Numbered from the stretch's first letter, positions 1-10,264 are shown. The stretch: DNA of 64,000 nt from Clostridium_AM sp900759715 (GCA_900759715.1 CAAEXF010000058.1:1-64000), one strand, 5' to 3'. The notes: generated by a model not told the origin, from the letters alone. Numbers and translations are program-made.

Positions 1-198
1 CGACCACTGGGCAATTCTGCCCGTTAAATGCCATTTAGGCATTTAACCTCCATCTGAAGCTTAGAAGTCGTTATCCAGGGACATAGCCGCTCTTTACTCC
101 CACTTGAAGAAAAGCAGAGAGTCCAATTCTTCGATTTGGTACGAATCGCTTTCACAGAGTGCGATGGGAGTATTAGAGCGGGGAAGTCATCGGATAAA
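1..198 (-). repeat. Structured dispersed repeat, copy A
   Basis: Read on the minus strand, the element starts TTTATCCGATG (198-188). It has a stem CCGCTCTAATACTCCC pairing with GGGAGTAAAGAGCGG, an outer stem TTATCC/GGATAA, then CTTCTAAGCTTCAGATGGAG. Its tail is a hairpin GTTAAATGCC/GGCATTTAAC followed by GGGCA/TGCCC, which runs to the window edge and may continue past it. The first part is shared with copy B (11587) and the tail with copy D (24590). No transposase gene is near. The layout is reminiscent of the structured right end of IS200/IS605- or IS607-type elements, but that is inference. Confidence 0.7.
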
Positions 199-403
199 AA
201 AAGACACTGATTAATTTTGGTGCCTATTTTTATTTGCAGTTATAAATTAATAATTCTTAAAATATAATTTTATGTATCTAAATATTAAAACACTTTACTT
301 TATAACAATCCAGTTATCCCTATTTATTAGATGGAAACAAAGCTAGAAAAATATTCAACATTAAAAGATATTTATAAAGCGATTGTGCAAGTGGGTGAAA
401 AAA

Positions 404-1291
404 ATGAGTTTTCGTACAATAATAAAACTTATGGATATTAAAACTCTGATTGCAGGGGTTGTTCCAGTAATTTTAGGCTCAATCTATTCAAAATATGCTT
501 TTGGAAAGTTCAATGGTGGTTATTTTATATTATTAGCTGTTGCTATGATACTAATTCAAAGTGCAACTAATATGGTTAATGATTATTTTGATTTTAAACG
601 TGGTGCAGATAGTAAAGAGAAGGAGCATGAAAAAGCTTTAGTGAGTGGCGAAATTACTCCAAAACAAGTTTTAGTTATTATATTCACGTATCAATTTATT
701 GCATTTATAATTTGTATTTATATAGCCAGCCAAACAAGTTATTATATTTTAATAGTTGCGCTCGCTGGTGAAATAATTTCAATTTTATATGCTTGTGGGC
801 CTTTGCCTATTTCATATACTCCGATAGGTGAAATTGTATCTGGAGTAACCATGGGAATAGGTATAACAACAACGGTTATTTATATTTACTCAGAAGTATT
901 TAATTTAAATACAGTGCTTTTATCAGTTCCTACCGCAGTATTTATTGGTACCATATTACTATCTAATAATTTAAGTGATATAGAAGAAGATAGGAAAGTT
1001 GGTAGAAAGACATTACCGATACTGATAGGAATCAAAAATTCTGAAAAGCTTTGGATTTTTAATGTAACTATGTTGCTGGTATTAACATTCATTTTATTAA
1101 TAATGGGCATCTATCCCATTGCTGTATTAGTAGCTGTTATTTTATTATTTCCTTATAAGTCAATTTCGAATTTCTTATCCTATGATAAGAGCATTTATAC
1201 AAAAAGTAAAACAATGGAACTAATAGGGCGGATTGGATTAAAATATCATTTAGCTGTGATTATTGGATTACTAATATCAATCATATTTTAG
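404..1291 (+). CDS. UbiA/MenA-family polyprenyltransferase
   Basis: An integral membrane prenyltransferase of 295 residues, expected to attach a polyprenyl chain to an aromatic acid such as 1,4-dihydroxy-2-naphthoate. The two Asp-rich diphosphate/Mg sites of the family are present: NDYFDFKRGAD near residues 59-69 and the NNLSDIEEDRKVGRKTLP segment near 190. About eight hydrophobic segments fill the rest. I chose the ATG at 404 because GTGGGTG lies 7 bases upstream; an in-frame TTG at 383 has no ribosome site. A polyprenyl diphosphate synthase follows on the other strand, then cytochrome bd genes, which fits a quinone-making role. The aromatic acceptor cannot be read from the sequence. Confidence 0.85.
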   Translation: MSFRTIIKLMDIKTLIAGVVPVILGSIYSKYAFGKFNGGYFILLAVAMILIQSATNMVNDYFDFKRGADSKEKEHEKALVSGEITPKQVLVIIFTYQFIAFIICIYIASQTSYYILIVALAGEIISILYACGPLPISYTPIGEIVSGVTMGIGITTTVIYIYSEVFNLNTVLLSVPTAVFIGTILLSNNLSDIEEDRKVGRKTLPILIGIKNSEKLWIFNVTMLLVLTFILLIMGIYPIAVLVAVILLFPYKSISNFLSYDKSIYTKSKTMELIGRIGLKYHLAVIIGLLISIIF

Positions 1292-1438
1292 GTAGGAATC
1301 TGATAGTACCTATCCTTACTTATAAGTACTAATTTGATTTTGGTATCTATCAATTTTGTTACAGGATAATATAAGCCTGTATACTACATCTTATTTTATT
1401 TTTTATTGAATATAATTTGTATTTATAAACTTATACGA

Positions 1439-1478
1439 AAAAAAGACTAGAAAGCTTTAGGATGTCTAGTCTTTTTTT
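1439..1478. terminator. Bidirectional rho-independent terminator
   Basis: AAAAAGACTAGA and TCTAGTCTTTTTTT form a stem with T-runs on both strands, between the converging prenyltransferase and polyprenyl synthase genes. Confidence 0.8.
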
Positions 1479-1512
1479 GATAATATATAGTAGAAAGTAA
1501 GAAGTTTAAACG

Positions 1513-2463
1513 CTAATAATCTCGCAGCAGCATCTTTGCAATTATTCTCTTCAAGGCTTGGCTTTCATCCGTATTTGGAAGTTCATTGGCCAATATTAGA
1601 GCTCTATTAGTATACCTTTGAGCGGTTTCTCTTGTTTTTTTTAATCCAGCAGAGTTTTTTAAAAGGTTAAGTGCTTCATTGAAATTACCTTCTTTTAAAT
1701 AATTTCTTAAATGAGTATTTCCTCTTCTCAACTCATATAAAACAGCCATAGTGTATATTCCTTCTTTAATATCATTCCCAGAAGGTTTACCTAGGATCCT
1801 TTCAGAAGATGTTATGTCAAGTAAATCATCTATTAGTTGAAATGCCATTCCTGTAGAATATCCTATGCTTTTTAATTTTTTTACAATATCAATATTGGCA
1901 TTACTTTCATATGCGCCCATCGATAAACTAAGCGAAAATAGAGAAGCACACTTACTACTGACCCTTTTTAAATAACTTTTAATGGTAGAATCTAAGGAGT
2001 ATAGAGAATAAAATTGATTTATTTCACCTCTGCATATTGATTTTATAGTTTCAGACACATCTATTATGCTTTTATGAGAGCAGTTTTTTGAAAATATAAC
2101 ATATGCTTGTGAAAAAAGATAATCTCCTGTAAATATTCCTGTTTTTACTCCATGTTTGCTATGAATTGTCTTTTTACCTCTTCTGATATTTGCCTCATCA
2201 ATTATATCATCATGAACAAGGGTAGCTAAATGTAATAATTCTACTCCTGCAGAAATATTAATGAGTTTTTCTTTTTCAATTTTTCCAAAGCTTCCTCCAA
2301 TTAATGTGAAAACTCCTCTAATTAATTTTCCATCATCTGCAGCTAAATCATTTAAAAGAATTTTAACAGTGGCATCAGTATCTATTAAATTATTTCTAAT
2401 AATCTTTTTTAGTTCTATTAAATCTGTATCAAACATGCCAAGGGATCCATCTTCTCTTAACAT
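1513..2463 (-). CDS. Polyprenyl diphosphate synthase (heptaprenyl synthase-like)
   Basis: Trans-prenyltransferase of 316 residues that condenses isopentenyl diphosphate units into the long side chain of a quinone. The first Asp-rich motif is HDDIIDEANIRRG near residue 80 and the second is QLIDDLLDITSS near 210, as in the IspB/HepT family, and length is normal. A GAGGAAAG ribosome site stands before the ATG at 2463. It converges on the MenA-like gene and diverges from cydA, so the three probably serve one quinone-dependent chain. Product length cannot be told from the motif alone; octaprenyl or heptaprenyl are both possible. Confidence 0.87.
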   Translation of the reverse strand: MLREDGSLGMFDTDLIELKKIIRNNLIDTDATVKILLNDLAADDGKLIRGVFTLIGGSFGKIEKEKLINISAGVELLHLATLVHDDIIDEANIRRGKKTIHSKHGVKTGIFTGDYLFSQAYVIFSKNCSHKSIIDVSETIKSICRGEINQFYSLYSLDSTIKSYLKRVSSKCASLFSLSLSMGAYESNANIDIVKKLKSIGYSTGMAFQLIDDLLDITSSERILGKPSGNDIKEGIYTMAVLYELRRGNTHLRNYLKEGNFNEALNLLKNSAGLKKTRETAQRYTNRALILANELPNTDESQALKRIIAKMLLRDY

Positions 2464-2680
2464 AGACTTTCCTCTTTTCTGTGTTAGTTATGTTGACTAT
2501 ATATTTGTATCTATAATTATTTTATTTTTTTCTAATAAATATAGAACATATTTCTATTTTAACTTCTAATATTAAATCCATAAATTGTAATTAATTTAAT
2601 AAAAGAGTATTCCAAACTTGCTGAAGCTACATATAATAGATAATGGAAATTTTTAAAAATAATAATTTAGGGGGCTTGTT

Positions 2681-4072
2681 ATGGGAGAAGTTATTACTTT
2701 AGCAAGATTACAATTTGCTGCTACAACCATTTATCACTTCTTTTTTGTACCATTAACAATTGGATTATCATTTTTAATTGCAGTAATGGAATCCTTATAC
2801 GTTAAAACAAGGAAGGATAAGTATAAGCAAATGACTAAGTTTTGGGGTAAACTATTTCTTATAAATTTTGCAATGGGAGTTGTAACAGGTCTGGTGCAAG
2901 AGTTTCAGTTCGGGATGAACTGGTCTAATTACTCAAAATACGTTGGAGACATTTTTGGTGTACCTTTAGCCATAGAAGCACTACTTGCTTTTTTCCTAGA
3001 ATCAACTTTCCTTGGAATTTGGATTTTTGGATGGGAAAAAGTTTCAAAAAAAGTACATCTTATTTCAATATGGATTGTTGCAATATCAACTACACTTTCT
3101 GCCTTCTGGATTTTAACAGCTAATTCATTTATGCATGAACCTGTAGGATATACTATAAAAAATGGAAGAGCAGAACTGACAAGTTTTACAGATATTATTT
3201 CAAATCCGCACCTTTGGGTTCAATTTCCACATACTATTTTTGCATCACTAGCCACAGCAGGATTCTTTATATTAGGGATAAGTGCATATCATATTATAAA
3301 GAAAAATAATGGGGAATGGGTTAAAGCTTCATTAAAAATAGGAATTATAGCTTCAATTATTTCAACATTATTAGTAGCAGGCATGGGTGATGTTCAGGGA
3401 AAATATCTAGTTAAGCACTTACCTATGAAAATGGCAGCAGCAGAGGCTTTATGGGAAACAAAGGACCCTGCACCGCTAGCTATAATAGCGATAATTGATG
3501 AAAAAAATAAGAAAAACTCCTTTGAAATAAGCATACCAAAGCTTTTAAGTTTTATGAGTTACAATAGTTTTTCTGGTAAAGTTGAAGGTTTAAATGATAT
3601 ACAACAAATATATGAAAAACAGTACGGGCCGGGCAATTATATTCCGCCTGTTACAATATCATTTTATTCTTTTAGGTTGATGGTTGCCGCTGGAATATTC
3701 ATGCTGTTGATGTCATTGACTGCTTTATTTTTCTATTTAAGAGGGAAAATCTACGAAAAGAAAAAACTGCTTAAACTTTTGGTCTTATCAATTTCACTAC
3801 CTTATATTGCAAATACCACTGGTTGGATATTAACAGAGATAAGCCGAACACCTTGGATAGTATTTGGACTTTTAAAGCTTGATAAGGCAATTTCTCCTAC
3901 TGTATCTAGTACCTATGTTTTAACATCCTTAGTAGCTTTTGTAGCTGTATATTCAATATTAATTATTATAGATTTATATTTAATGTTCAAGTTTGCCAAG
4001 ATACCTCCAGAAGGAAATAAACCTTTAAAGCAAAAATTTAATGACAATAGGGAGGGATCATTATGGATTTAG
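2681..4072 (+). CDS. cydA: Cytochrome bd oxidase subunit I
   Basis: Haem-bearing subunit (463 residues) of the quinol:oxygen oxidoreductase in the cytoplasmic membrane. The N-terminal ARLQFAATTIYHFFFVPLTIG carries the conserved His ligand, NPHLWVQFPH the second His region, and MKMAAAEALWET the conserved Lys/Glu of the quinol (Q-loop) region. The length and short Q-loop match the Bacillus-type enzymes. One variation stands out: the usual GRQPW motif reads SRTPW in TEISRTPWIVFG, so the Arg stays but Gly and Gln are changed. A TAGGGGG ribosome site precedes the ATG. Its last 10 bases overlap cydB, a translationally coupled pair. Expected role: oxygen scavenging or microaerobic respiration. Confidence 0.95.
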   Translation: MGEVITLARLQFAATTIYHFFFVPLTIGLSFLIAVMESLYVKTRKDKYKQMTKFWGKLFLINFAMGVVTGLVQEFQFGMNWSNYSKYVGDIFGVPLAIEALLAFFLESTFLGIWIFGWEKVSKKVHLISIWIVAISTTLSAFWILTANSFMHEPVGYTIKNGRAELTSFTDIISNPHLWVQFPHTIFASLATAGFFILGISAYHIIKKNNGEWVKASLKIGIIASIISTLLVAGMGDVQGKYLVKHLPMKMAAAEALWETKDPAPLAIIAIIDEKNKKNSFEISIPKLLSFMSYNSFSGKVEGLNDIQQIYEKQYGPGNYIPPVTISFYSFRLMVAAGIFMLLMSLTALFFYLRGKIYEKKKLLKLLVLSISLPYIANTTGWILTEISRTPWIVFGLLKLDKAISPTVSSTYVLTSLVAFVAVYSILIIIDLYLMFKFAKIPPEGNKPLKQKFNDNREGSLWI

Positions 4073-5067
4073 CAGTTGTATGGTTTATATTAATTGCAAT
4101 TTTATTTATAGGATTTTTCTTCCTTGAAGGTTTTGATTTTGGAGTAGGAATACTTCTTCATTTTCTAGGAAAGACAGATAAAGAAAGAAGAATTATTATA
4201 AATACAATAGGACCATTTTGGGACGGTAATGAAGTTTGGCTTATAACAGCTGGAGGTGCAATCTTTGCTGCATATCCAGTATGGTATGCTACTATGTTTA
4301 GCGGCTTTTACATGGCTCTTCTTCTAGTACTTATAGCCCTTATACTTAGGGGAGTTGCTTTTGAATTTAGGAGTAAGCATGAAAGTATTATTTGGAGAAA
4401 GATTTGGGACTGTGCAATATTTGGGAGCAGTTGCATTTTATCAATACTTTGGGGGATAGCCTTAGCAAACTTAATTAAAGGTGTTCCAATAGACAATACA
4501 ATGAATTATGTCGGTGGATTTTTCGATTTGATTTCTTTTTATACATTAATTGCTGGAGCAGCAACCTTATTCATATTTATCTTTCATGGTGCGATTTTTT
4601 TATTATTAAAAACAGAAGGTGCAATAGAACAAAGGGCTTTGAAAGTAGCTAGGAGATTTGGATTATATGCAGTAGTAATTGCTTTAGTGCTTATAATAGA
4701 GACTTTTGTGAAAACTGACCTATATAACAGTAAGTTTGCATTAAGTACATCTATATTAGCTGTAATATTTTTATGTTTAACTTGGTACTTGATTAGAAAG
4801 GAAAAAGCTAAAATTGCTATGATAACGAATGGTCTTTCAATTGCACTTGGTGTTGGATCGTTATTTTTAGGAATGTTTCCAAGAGTTATGGTTTCAAGTA
4901 TAAAGCCTGAGTACAGTCTAACAATTTATAACGCTGCTTCAAGTCATAATACTTTACTTTTGATGACAAAGGTAGCATTGATATTTGTTCCTATTGTACT
5001 TGCATATCAGACCTGGACTTACTGGATATTTAGAAAAAGAGTTACAGGGAAGGATTTAGAGTATTAA
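4063..5067 (+). CDS. cydB: Cytochrome bd oxidase subunit II
   Basis: Second membrane subunit (334 residues) of cytochrome bd oxidase. It opens with the family pattern FFFLEGFDFGVGILLHFLGKTD and GPFWDGNEVWLITAGGAIFAAYP, then has about eight membrane segments. It starts inside the end of cydA with a GGGAGG ribosome site within the cydA coding region. The gene is followed after about 160 bases by cydDC, completing the standard cydABDC set. Confidence 0.95.
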   Translation: MDLAVVWFILIAILFIGFFFLEGFDFGVGILLHFLGKTDKERRIIINTIGPFWDGNEVWLITAGGAIFAAYPVWYATMFSGFYMALLLVLIALILRGVAFEFRSKHESIIWRKIWDCAIFGSSCILSILWGIALANLIKGVPIDNTMNYVGGFFDLISFYTLIAGAATLFIFIFHGAIFLLLKTEGAIEQRALKVARRFGLYAVVIALVLIIETFVKTDLYNSKFALSTSILAVIFLCLTWYLIRKEKAKIAMITNGLSIALGVGSLFLGMFPRVMVSSIKPEYSLTIYNAASSHNTLLLMTKVALIFVPIVLAYQTWTYWIFRKRVTGKDLEY

Positions 5068-5120
5068 AAGCAAATATAAATAACTGATTATTTAGCTTAA
5101 TATAGAGTAACTTAACCATA

Positions 5121-5160
5121 CACAAGAACTCTAATTTGAGAGTACAAAAGAGTTCTTGTG
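5121..5160. promoter_or_regulatory. 12-bp inverted repeat between cydB and cydD
   Basis: CACAAGAACTCT (5121-5132) and AGAGTTCTTGTG (5149-5160) are perfect inverted arms with a 16-base loop. No T-run follows, so it is a poor terminator. It may be an mRNA stability or processing hairpin, or an operator for the cydDC half of the cluster. Confidence 0.45.
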
Positions 5161-5224
5161 GCTCCATTTATGCGGAAATACATACAAGGTAGGGGCAAAT
5201 ATACCATAAGGAGTATATATACTT

Positions 5225-6982
5225 ATGTTAAATAAAAGATTGTTAAAAGAAAGCAGCATAAAAAAATTATATATACCTGTGATTATTATTAATGCAATTA
5301 TAAATTCTATTTTTATAATAGTTACAGCTGCGCTATTAGACTTAATAGTAGAAGGAGTATTTTTGAAAAAGTGTAATTTAAATAAGATTAACTTATATAT
5401 TTTATTGTTTTTGTTAAATGCTTCTTTTAGATTTGTTTCTAACTTTTTTATTCAAAAATACATTAAAGACTTTTCAGAGGATATAAAGAATAAGATAAAG
5501 TTAGAGTTTTTTAATTTAATTCTTTCAATTAATCCATATAAAATTAAAAATAATAGTACAGGAGAACTCGTTAATATACTTACAGATGGAATGGAAATGA
5601 TTACGCCTTACTATTCACAGTATATTCCTCAAGTCGCGACCGCTGTTTTTACATCCTTAATGATTTGTACTGCTGTGGCTTTTGTAGATAGATTATCAGC
5701 ATTGATAATGGTTATAACCTTTCCAATAATTCCAATATTTATGGCCCTTATAGGCTATAAAACTAAAGAATTAAATGAAAAACAGTGGAAAAAACTTAAT
5801 ATTCTAAGTTCTCATTTTTTAGATATGCTCCAAGGCTTAAATACATTAAAAAGTTTTGGTAGAAGCAAGATTCAAGAAGAAAAGATATATGAGGTAAGTG
5901 AAAGCTATAGAAAATCAACAATGGAAGTTTTAAAAGTAACATTTCTCTCAGCATTAGTTTTAGAATTATCGGCGACAATTAGTACCGCGGTAGTAGCAGT
6001 AGACTTAGGTTTAAGGCTAGTTTATAGTAAAATTAGTTTTTTACAAGCATTTTTTATATTAGTACTTACACCTGATTTTTATATGCCACTTAGACAATTA
6101 GGGATGAGATTTCATTCTTCATTAAATGCTCAGGTTGTTATTCAAAAAATTGAAGATATGGAGAAGGAACTTAAGTCTGAAGAATACAATTATTCAACAT
6201 TTGATGTACAAGCAAGTAGGAAGAAAGAGTGTAGCAAGAAGAAAAGCGACGTAAAAATAGATATTAATAGAGGTTTAAATATTGAAGTTAAGGATTTAAG
6301 ATTTTCTCATGAATTTAAAGATAATCTAAATAATATAAGTTTTACGATTAATGCAGGAGAAAAGGTTGCCTTAGTAGGGGAGAGTGGCTGTGGTAAAAGT
6401 ACTTTGATAAATATTTTAAGTGGATTTTTAAAAGTTGATGATGATATGGTTTATATAAATGGTATCGATTTAAACAGTATAAACAAAGACAGTTATTTTA
6501 GCAAAGTTGCAATAGTACCTCAGTTTCCTCACATTTTTAATATGGACATTGAAAATAACATTTTAATGGGAAATAAGATGAACAATAGTGATATCTTAAA
6601 TATCTATCAAGCTACAAAGGTTGACTTATTTTCAGACGAATTTAAAGATAAATATAAAACAATTATTGGAGAAGGTGAAGAAATAGAAGTAAGCGGTGGA
6701 GAAAGGCAAAGAATTGCATTAGCAAGAGCAGTAGTAAAAAATGCTGATTTTATAATATTAGATGAAGCTACCTCCGCTTTGGACTCTAAAACAGAAGAGA
6801 TTATTATAGATATTATGAAAGATTATTTTGGGAATAAAACAGTCTTAATTTCAGCTCACAGATTAAATACCATAAAAGCTGTAGATAAAATTTTAGTTCT
6901 ACAGGATGGTTATTTAGTTGAAATAGGTAACCATGAAGAACTAATGAAGCGTAGAGGTAGGTATTATAATATGATGAAATGA
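5225..6982 (+). CDS. cydD: ABC transporter, CydD-type permease/ATPase
   Basis: Half of the CydDC exporter (585 residues), needed in other bacteria for assembly of cytochrome bd through thiol and haem handling. An N-terminal six-helix exporter domain spans about residues 1-310. The ATPase domain has Walker A GESGCGKST, signature VSGGERQRIALARA and Walker B ADFIILDEAT, then an H-loop in LISAHRL. AAGGAG is the ribosome site. The next gene encodes the partner half 70 bases on. Assignment to CydD rather than a generic exporter rests on the adjoining cydAB and the partner. Confidence 0.88.
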   Translation: MLNKRLLKESSIKKLYIPVIIINAIINSIFIIVTAALLDLIVEGVFLKKCNLNKINLYILLFLLNASFRFVSNFFIQKYIKDFSEDIKNKIKLEFFNLILSINPYKIKNNSTGELVNILTDGMEMITPYYSQYIPQVATAVFTSLMICTAVAFVDRLSALIMVITFPIIPIFMALIGYKTKELNEKQWKKLNILSSHFLDMLQGLNTLKSFGRSKIQEEKIYEVSESYRKSTMEVLKVTFLSALVLELSATISTAVVAVDLGLRLVYSKISFLQAFFILVLTPDFYMPLRQLGMRFHSSLNAQVVIQKIEDMEKELKSEEYNYSTFDVQASRKKECSKKKSDVKIDINRGLNIEVKDLRFSHEFKDNLNNISFTINAGEKVALVGESGCGKSTLINILSGFLKVDDDMVYINGIDLNSINKDSYFSKVAIVPQFPHIFNMDIENNILMGNKMNNSDILNIYQATKVDLFSDEFKDKYKTIIGEGEEIEVSGGERQRIALARAVVKNADFIILDEATSALDSKTEEIIIDIMKDYFGNKTVLISAHRLNTIKAVDKILVLQDGYLVEIGNHEELMKRRGRYYNMMK

Positions 6983-7052
6983 GACTTGCTTCAAAGGAGA
7001 TTTTCAGTGTATGACTGGTACAGTTATTGAATAAAACTGTGGAGGAAAGATA

Positions 7053-8915
7053 ATGAGATTTTTTAAAGTTATGAACTATCTTATGAAAAAACATATTTCA
7101 CTTGTTATCCTCTCATTATTTATGGGAACTTTTACTGTATTAAGTAGTATAGGAATGTTCTCAACTTCTTCTGTATTAATATCTAAAGCCGCTCTCCATC
7201 CAGATGTATTAGATTTAATGATTTTAATAGTTGGTGTTAGATTTTTCGGAATATCAAGGGGAGCATTTAGATATTTAGAGAGAATTTTTTCTCATGATAC
7301 TACTTTTAGAGTATTAAGTAGCGTTAGAAAATGGTTTTATAAAAATTTTGAGGATACCTACTCAGAAAATAATAAAGCTTATAGAAAAGGAGATATTTAT
7401 AGCAAAATAGCAAGTGATGTAGATTCATTGAAAGAGTATTATTTAAGAGGAGTTTATCCATTAATAATAGCAATTTTAACGGGAATAATTACTGCTGTAT
7501 TTCTATCATATTTTAATAAAATTATTTCCTATTATTATATTTTAATATATTTCTTTTGTGGTATCATTTTACCTCTTGTATTATTTATATTTAATACCAA
7601 ATTAATAGAAAAAGAGTCTGAGATAAAAAAAGAGTTAAACTTAATTCTTTTGGATGTGTTAAAAGGTATTTTAGAAGTAACTATTTATTCCATGAAGGAG
7701 GAATTTAACTATAAGTTTAACCTATTAAATAATGAATTATCTAAAATACAAAAGAAGAAAAATTTAATTGCTACAGCTGAAGATAACATACATGCTTTAT
7801 TTGTAAGCTTAGGAATGGTTATATCGCTTTTAGTAGCTGCACCACTAGTAGTAGAAAACAAGCTATCTGGTATATACTACGCCATGCTACCACTTGCAAT
7901 TATGGCTTCCTTTGAAGCATTACTGCAGATTCCTAGTATACTTTATAAACTTCAGATCGCACATAATGCTGGAAATAATATTTTATCCATTATAGAAAAT
8001 AGGGAGATTGATAGATTCAATAGTTTTAAAACTCATACATCCCCCAAATCTAATATTACTTTTAACAATAATTTTACCTCCATTTTAAGTGAAAATAATT
8101 CATGTAATAATGAGAGAGATTCTTTCCCAAATTGTACTAGACCCAATGAACATACATTCATCAAAAAAGCATTAGATAATTATAACCTCTCTGTTAACAA
8201 TTTAAGTGTCTGTGATAGAAACTCTGGAAACTTCATTATAAAAGAATTGTCCTTTAATCTTCCTTACGGAAAAAAGATAGGGATAGTTGGACTTAGTGGT
8301 TCTGGAAAAAGCTCTATCTTAAAAGCCTTAATGGGATTTATGAAATTTCAAAAAGGAGATATTAAGTTAGGTGATATACCATATGACAAGTTAGCAATAG
8401 ATGAAATAAGAAAGGTATATACTTATGTTGAGCAAAATCCATATATTTTTAATACTACAATTAAAGAAAATTTGCTTATAGCAAACATAGAGGTAGATGA
8501 ATATTCTATTATAGATGCATTGAAAAAGGTTCAGATATTAAATTTAATTAAAGAACTTCCAGAAGGGTTAGACTCCTTTCTAGGAGAGTATGGGTCTAAA
8601 ATTTCAGGTGGCGAAAAGCAGAGACTGGCAATTGCTCGAGCCTTATTAAAAGATAGTAAAATAGTGCTGCTAGATGAACCAACTGCTAGTTTAGATGTAG
8701 TACTCGAAGAGAAAGTTATAGACTCAATTCATGATGCTATTAAAGATAAAAGCTGCATATGGGTAACGCATAGATTAGTAAGGATGGATCGAATGGATAA
8801 AATTTTAGTTATTCACAAAGGAGAAGTAGTGGAAAGGGGTACACATAGTGAGTTATTAAATAATAAAGGGCAGTATTATAAGCTATGGAGTGCACAACAC
8901 CAATATTTATTTTAG
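7053..8915 (+). CDS. cydC: ABC transporter, CydC-type permease/ATPase
   Basis: Second half of the exporter (620 residues). Six membrane helices occupy about residues 10-300. The ATPase domain shows Walker A GLSGSGKSS, signature ISGGEKQRLAIARA, Walker B KIVLLDEPTA and H-loop WVTHRL. Between the two is an unusual polar Asn/Ser-rich linker (about residues 325-390) with three Cys residues, longer than the join in CydD here. GAGGAAAG precedes the ATG. It ends 12 bases before the NADH dehydrogenase-like gene, suggesting one transcript. Confidence 0.88.
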   Translation: MRFFKVMNYLMKKHISLVILSLFMGTFTVLSSIGMFSTSSVLISKAALHPDVLDLMILIVGVRFFGISRGAFRYLERIFSHDTTFRVLSSVRKWFYKNFEDTYSENNKAYRKGDIYSKIASDVDSLKEYYLRGVYPLIIAILTGIITAVFLSYFNKIISYYYILIYFFCGIILPLVLFIFNTKLIEKESEIKKELNLILLDVLKGILEVTIYSMKEEFNYKFNLLNNELSKIQKKKNLIATAEDNIHALFVSLGMVISLLVAAPLVVENKLSGIYYAMLPLAIMASFEALLQIPSILYKLQIAHNAGNNILSIIENREIDRFNSFKTHTSPKSNITFNNNFTSILSENNSCNNERDSFPNCTRPNEHTFIKKALDNYNLSVNNLSVCDRNSGNFIIKELSFNLPYGKKIGIVGLSGSGKSSILKALMGFMKFQKGDIKLGDIPYDKLAIDEIRKVYTYVEQNPYIFNTTIKENLLIANIEVDEYSIIDALKKVQILNLIKELPEGLDSFLGEYGSKISGGEKQRLAIARALLKDSKIVLLDEPTASLDVVLEEKVIDSIHDAIKDKSCIWVTHRLVRMDRMDKILVIHKGEVVERGTHSELLNNKGQYYKLWSAQHQYLF

Positions 8916-8927
8916 AGGAGAGTTGCT

Positions 8928-10073
8928 ATGAAGATATTTATAGTCGGTGGAGGATTTGCTGGTATTAACGCAGCAAAGAATCTCTCTAAAAAGCTTTCAA
9001 CTTCTCATGAGATTTACTTAATAGATAAAAAAGAATATACAACAATGCTTCCAAATCTTCCTGAAGTAGCTAGCGGCAGGTTGGAGAGCAGAGATGTAAC
9101 AGAAAATATAATAAATTTACTTCCACAATCAGTGAAATTTATAAAAGAAGAAATATTAGAGATAAATTTAGATGAAAAAACCATAAATACAAATGAAAAA
9201 GAGTATAAATATGATTATCTAATCTTAGCAACTGGTTCAACAACAAACTTATTTGGTTTTAATCAAAGCTTAGATAAAGTAAATGTATTAGATTCATTAG
9301 AGGCAGCTGAAAACATTAAAAAGAAATTTTCAGAGTACTTAGATACTGCACCGGAAGCCACCTTAGTAGTGTCAGGAGCTGGTTTTACAGGGATGGAACT
9401 TGCTTGTAACTTATATGATTTAAGCAAGAGAAAAGGAAAAAACTTGAATGTTATTTTTGTGGAAAGAGCGAATAGGATATTACCTATGCTTTCTGAAAAG
9501 CTATGCTCTCATGTTATAGATAAGTTAAATGAACTTAAGTTTAAAATATATACTGATAATCAAATTATAACATTTGACGGAAAAGATATAACTTTAAAGA
9601 ACAATGAAGTTATTAAAGATGTATTTTTCTGCTGGTGCAGCGGAGTTAAGTCTGCATTAAAGCCAAGTGGAGAATACGAAACGCTTCCAGATGGTAGAAT
9701 TATAGTTGACGAATGTTTATCAATTCCTGAGTATCCTGAAGTTTACGTAGCTGGAGATGCAGCTGCTATAAAGGACAAAAACAATAATTTTTTAAGAAGA
9801 GCTGTAACCTTTGCACAAATGTCTGGTAGACATGTAGCTAAAAATATTGTATCTGTAATAAATAAAAAGCAAAGAATACCATTTAAACCTATAGACTTAG
9901 GGTGGATAATACCTATTTATATTTCTAGTATTGGGGCCGTGCTAGGCAAGGACATAAAGGGACGTAAAGGAATCTTTATGCATTATGTATTATGTGGCAT
10001 TAAAAATTATAATTTTAGAAACTTTTGGTCAGAGTTAAAAGCTGCATTTAAATATCCTTTTGTAAAACCATAA
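8928..10073 (+). CDS. Type II NADH dehydrogenase-like flavoprotein
   Basis: Single-chain FAD protein (381 residues) of the NDH-2/pyridine nucleotide-disulfide oxidoreductase superfamily. It has an N-terminal FAD fold (IVGGGFAGINAAKNL), a central NAD fold (VVSGAGFTGMELACNL) and the FAD-phosphate motif VYVAGDAAAI near residue 275. Such enzymes pass electrons from NADH to membrane quinone without pumping protons. The C-terminal IDLGWIIPIYISSIGAVLG is the likely membrane-contact stretch. The gene is 12 bases after cydC, so with the quinone genes and cydAB it completes a short NADH-to-oxygen chain. A peroxide- or thiol-linked substrate cannot be excluded. Confidence 0.83.
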   Translation: MKIFIVGGGFAGINAAKNLSKKLSTSHEIYLIDKKEYTTMLPNLPEVASGRLESRDVTENIINLLPQSVKFIKEEILEINLDEKTINTNEKEYKYDYLILATGSTTNLFGFNQSLDKVNVLDSLEAAENIKKKFSEYLDTAPEATLVVSGAGFTGMELACNLYDLSKRKGKNLNVIFVERANRILPMLSEKLCSHVIDKLNELKFKIYTDNQIITFDGKDITLKNNEVIKDVFFCWCSGVKSALKPSGEYETLPDGRIIVDECLSIPEYPEVYVAGDAAAIKDKNNNFLRRAVTFAQMSGRHVAKNIVSVINKKQRIPFKPIDLGWIIPIYISSIGAVLGKDIKGRKGIFMHYVLCGIKNYNFRNFWSELKAAFKYPFVKP

Positions 10074-10078
10074 GGCTT

Positions 10079-10120
10079 AAGGTGTTGTATTGATTAAAAA
10101 ATCAGTACAGCACCTTTTGT
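10079..10120 (+). terminator. Rho-independent terminator after the NDH-2-like gene
   Basis: A 17-bp stem, 10079-10095 pairing with 10100-10116 around an AAAA loop, has only G-U wobbles as defects and is followed by TTGT. It closes the cyd/NDH-2 transcript. Confidence 0.85.
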
Positions 10121-10264
10121 ATTTAATTTTCATAACCATAGTAGATTTTTTATTACTTGTAAGTTTATTGGATGCTATTTTAAATTTAAATCTGAAAAAC
10201 TTGGTATTAAATTTTATATTAATAAATATTGTAATATTAGTACTTTTTAAAAGGATGGTGTTTT

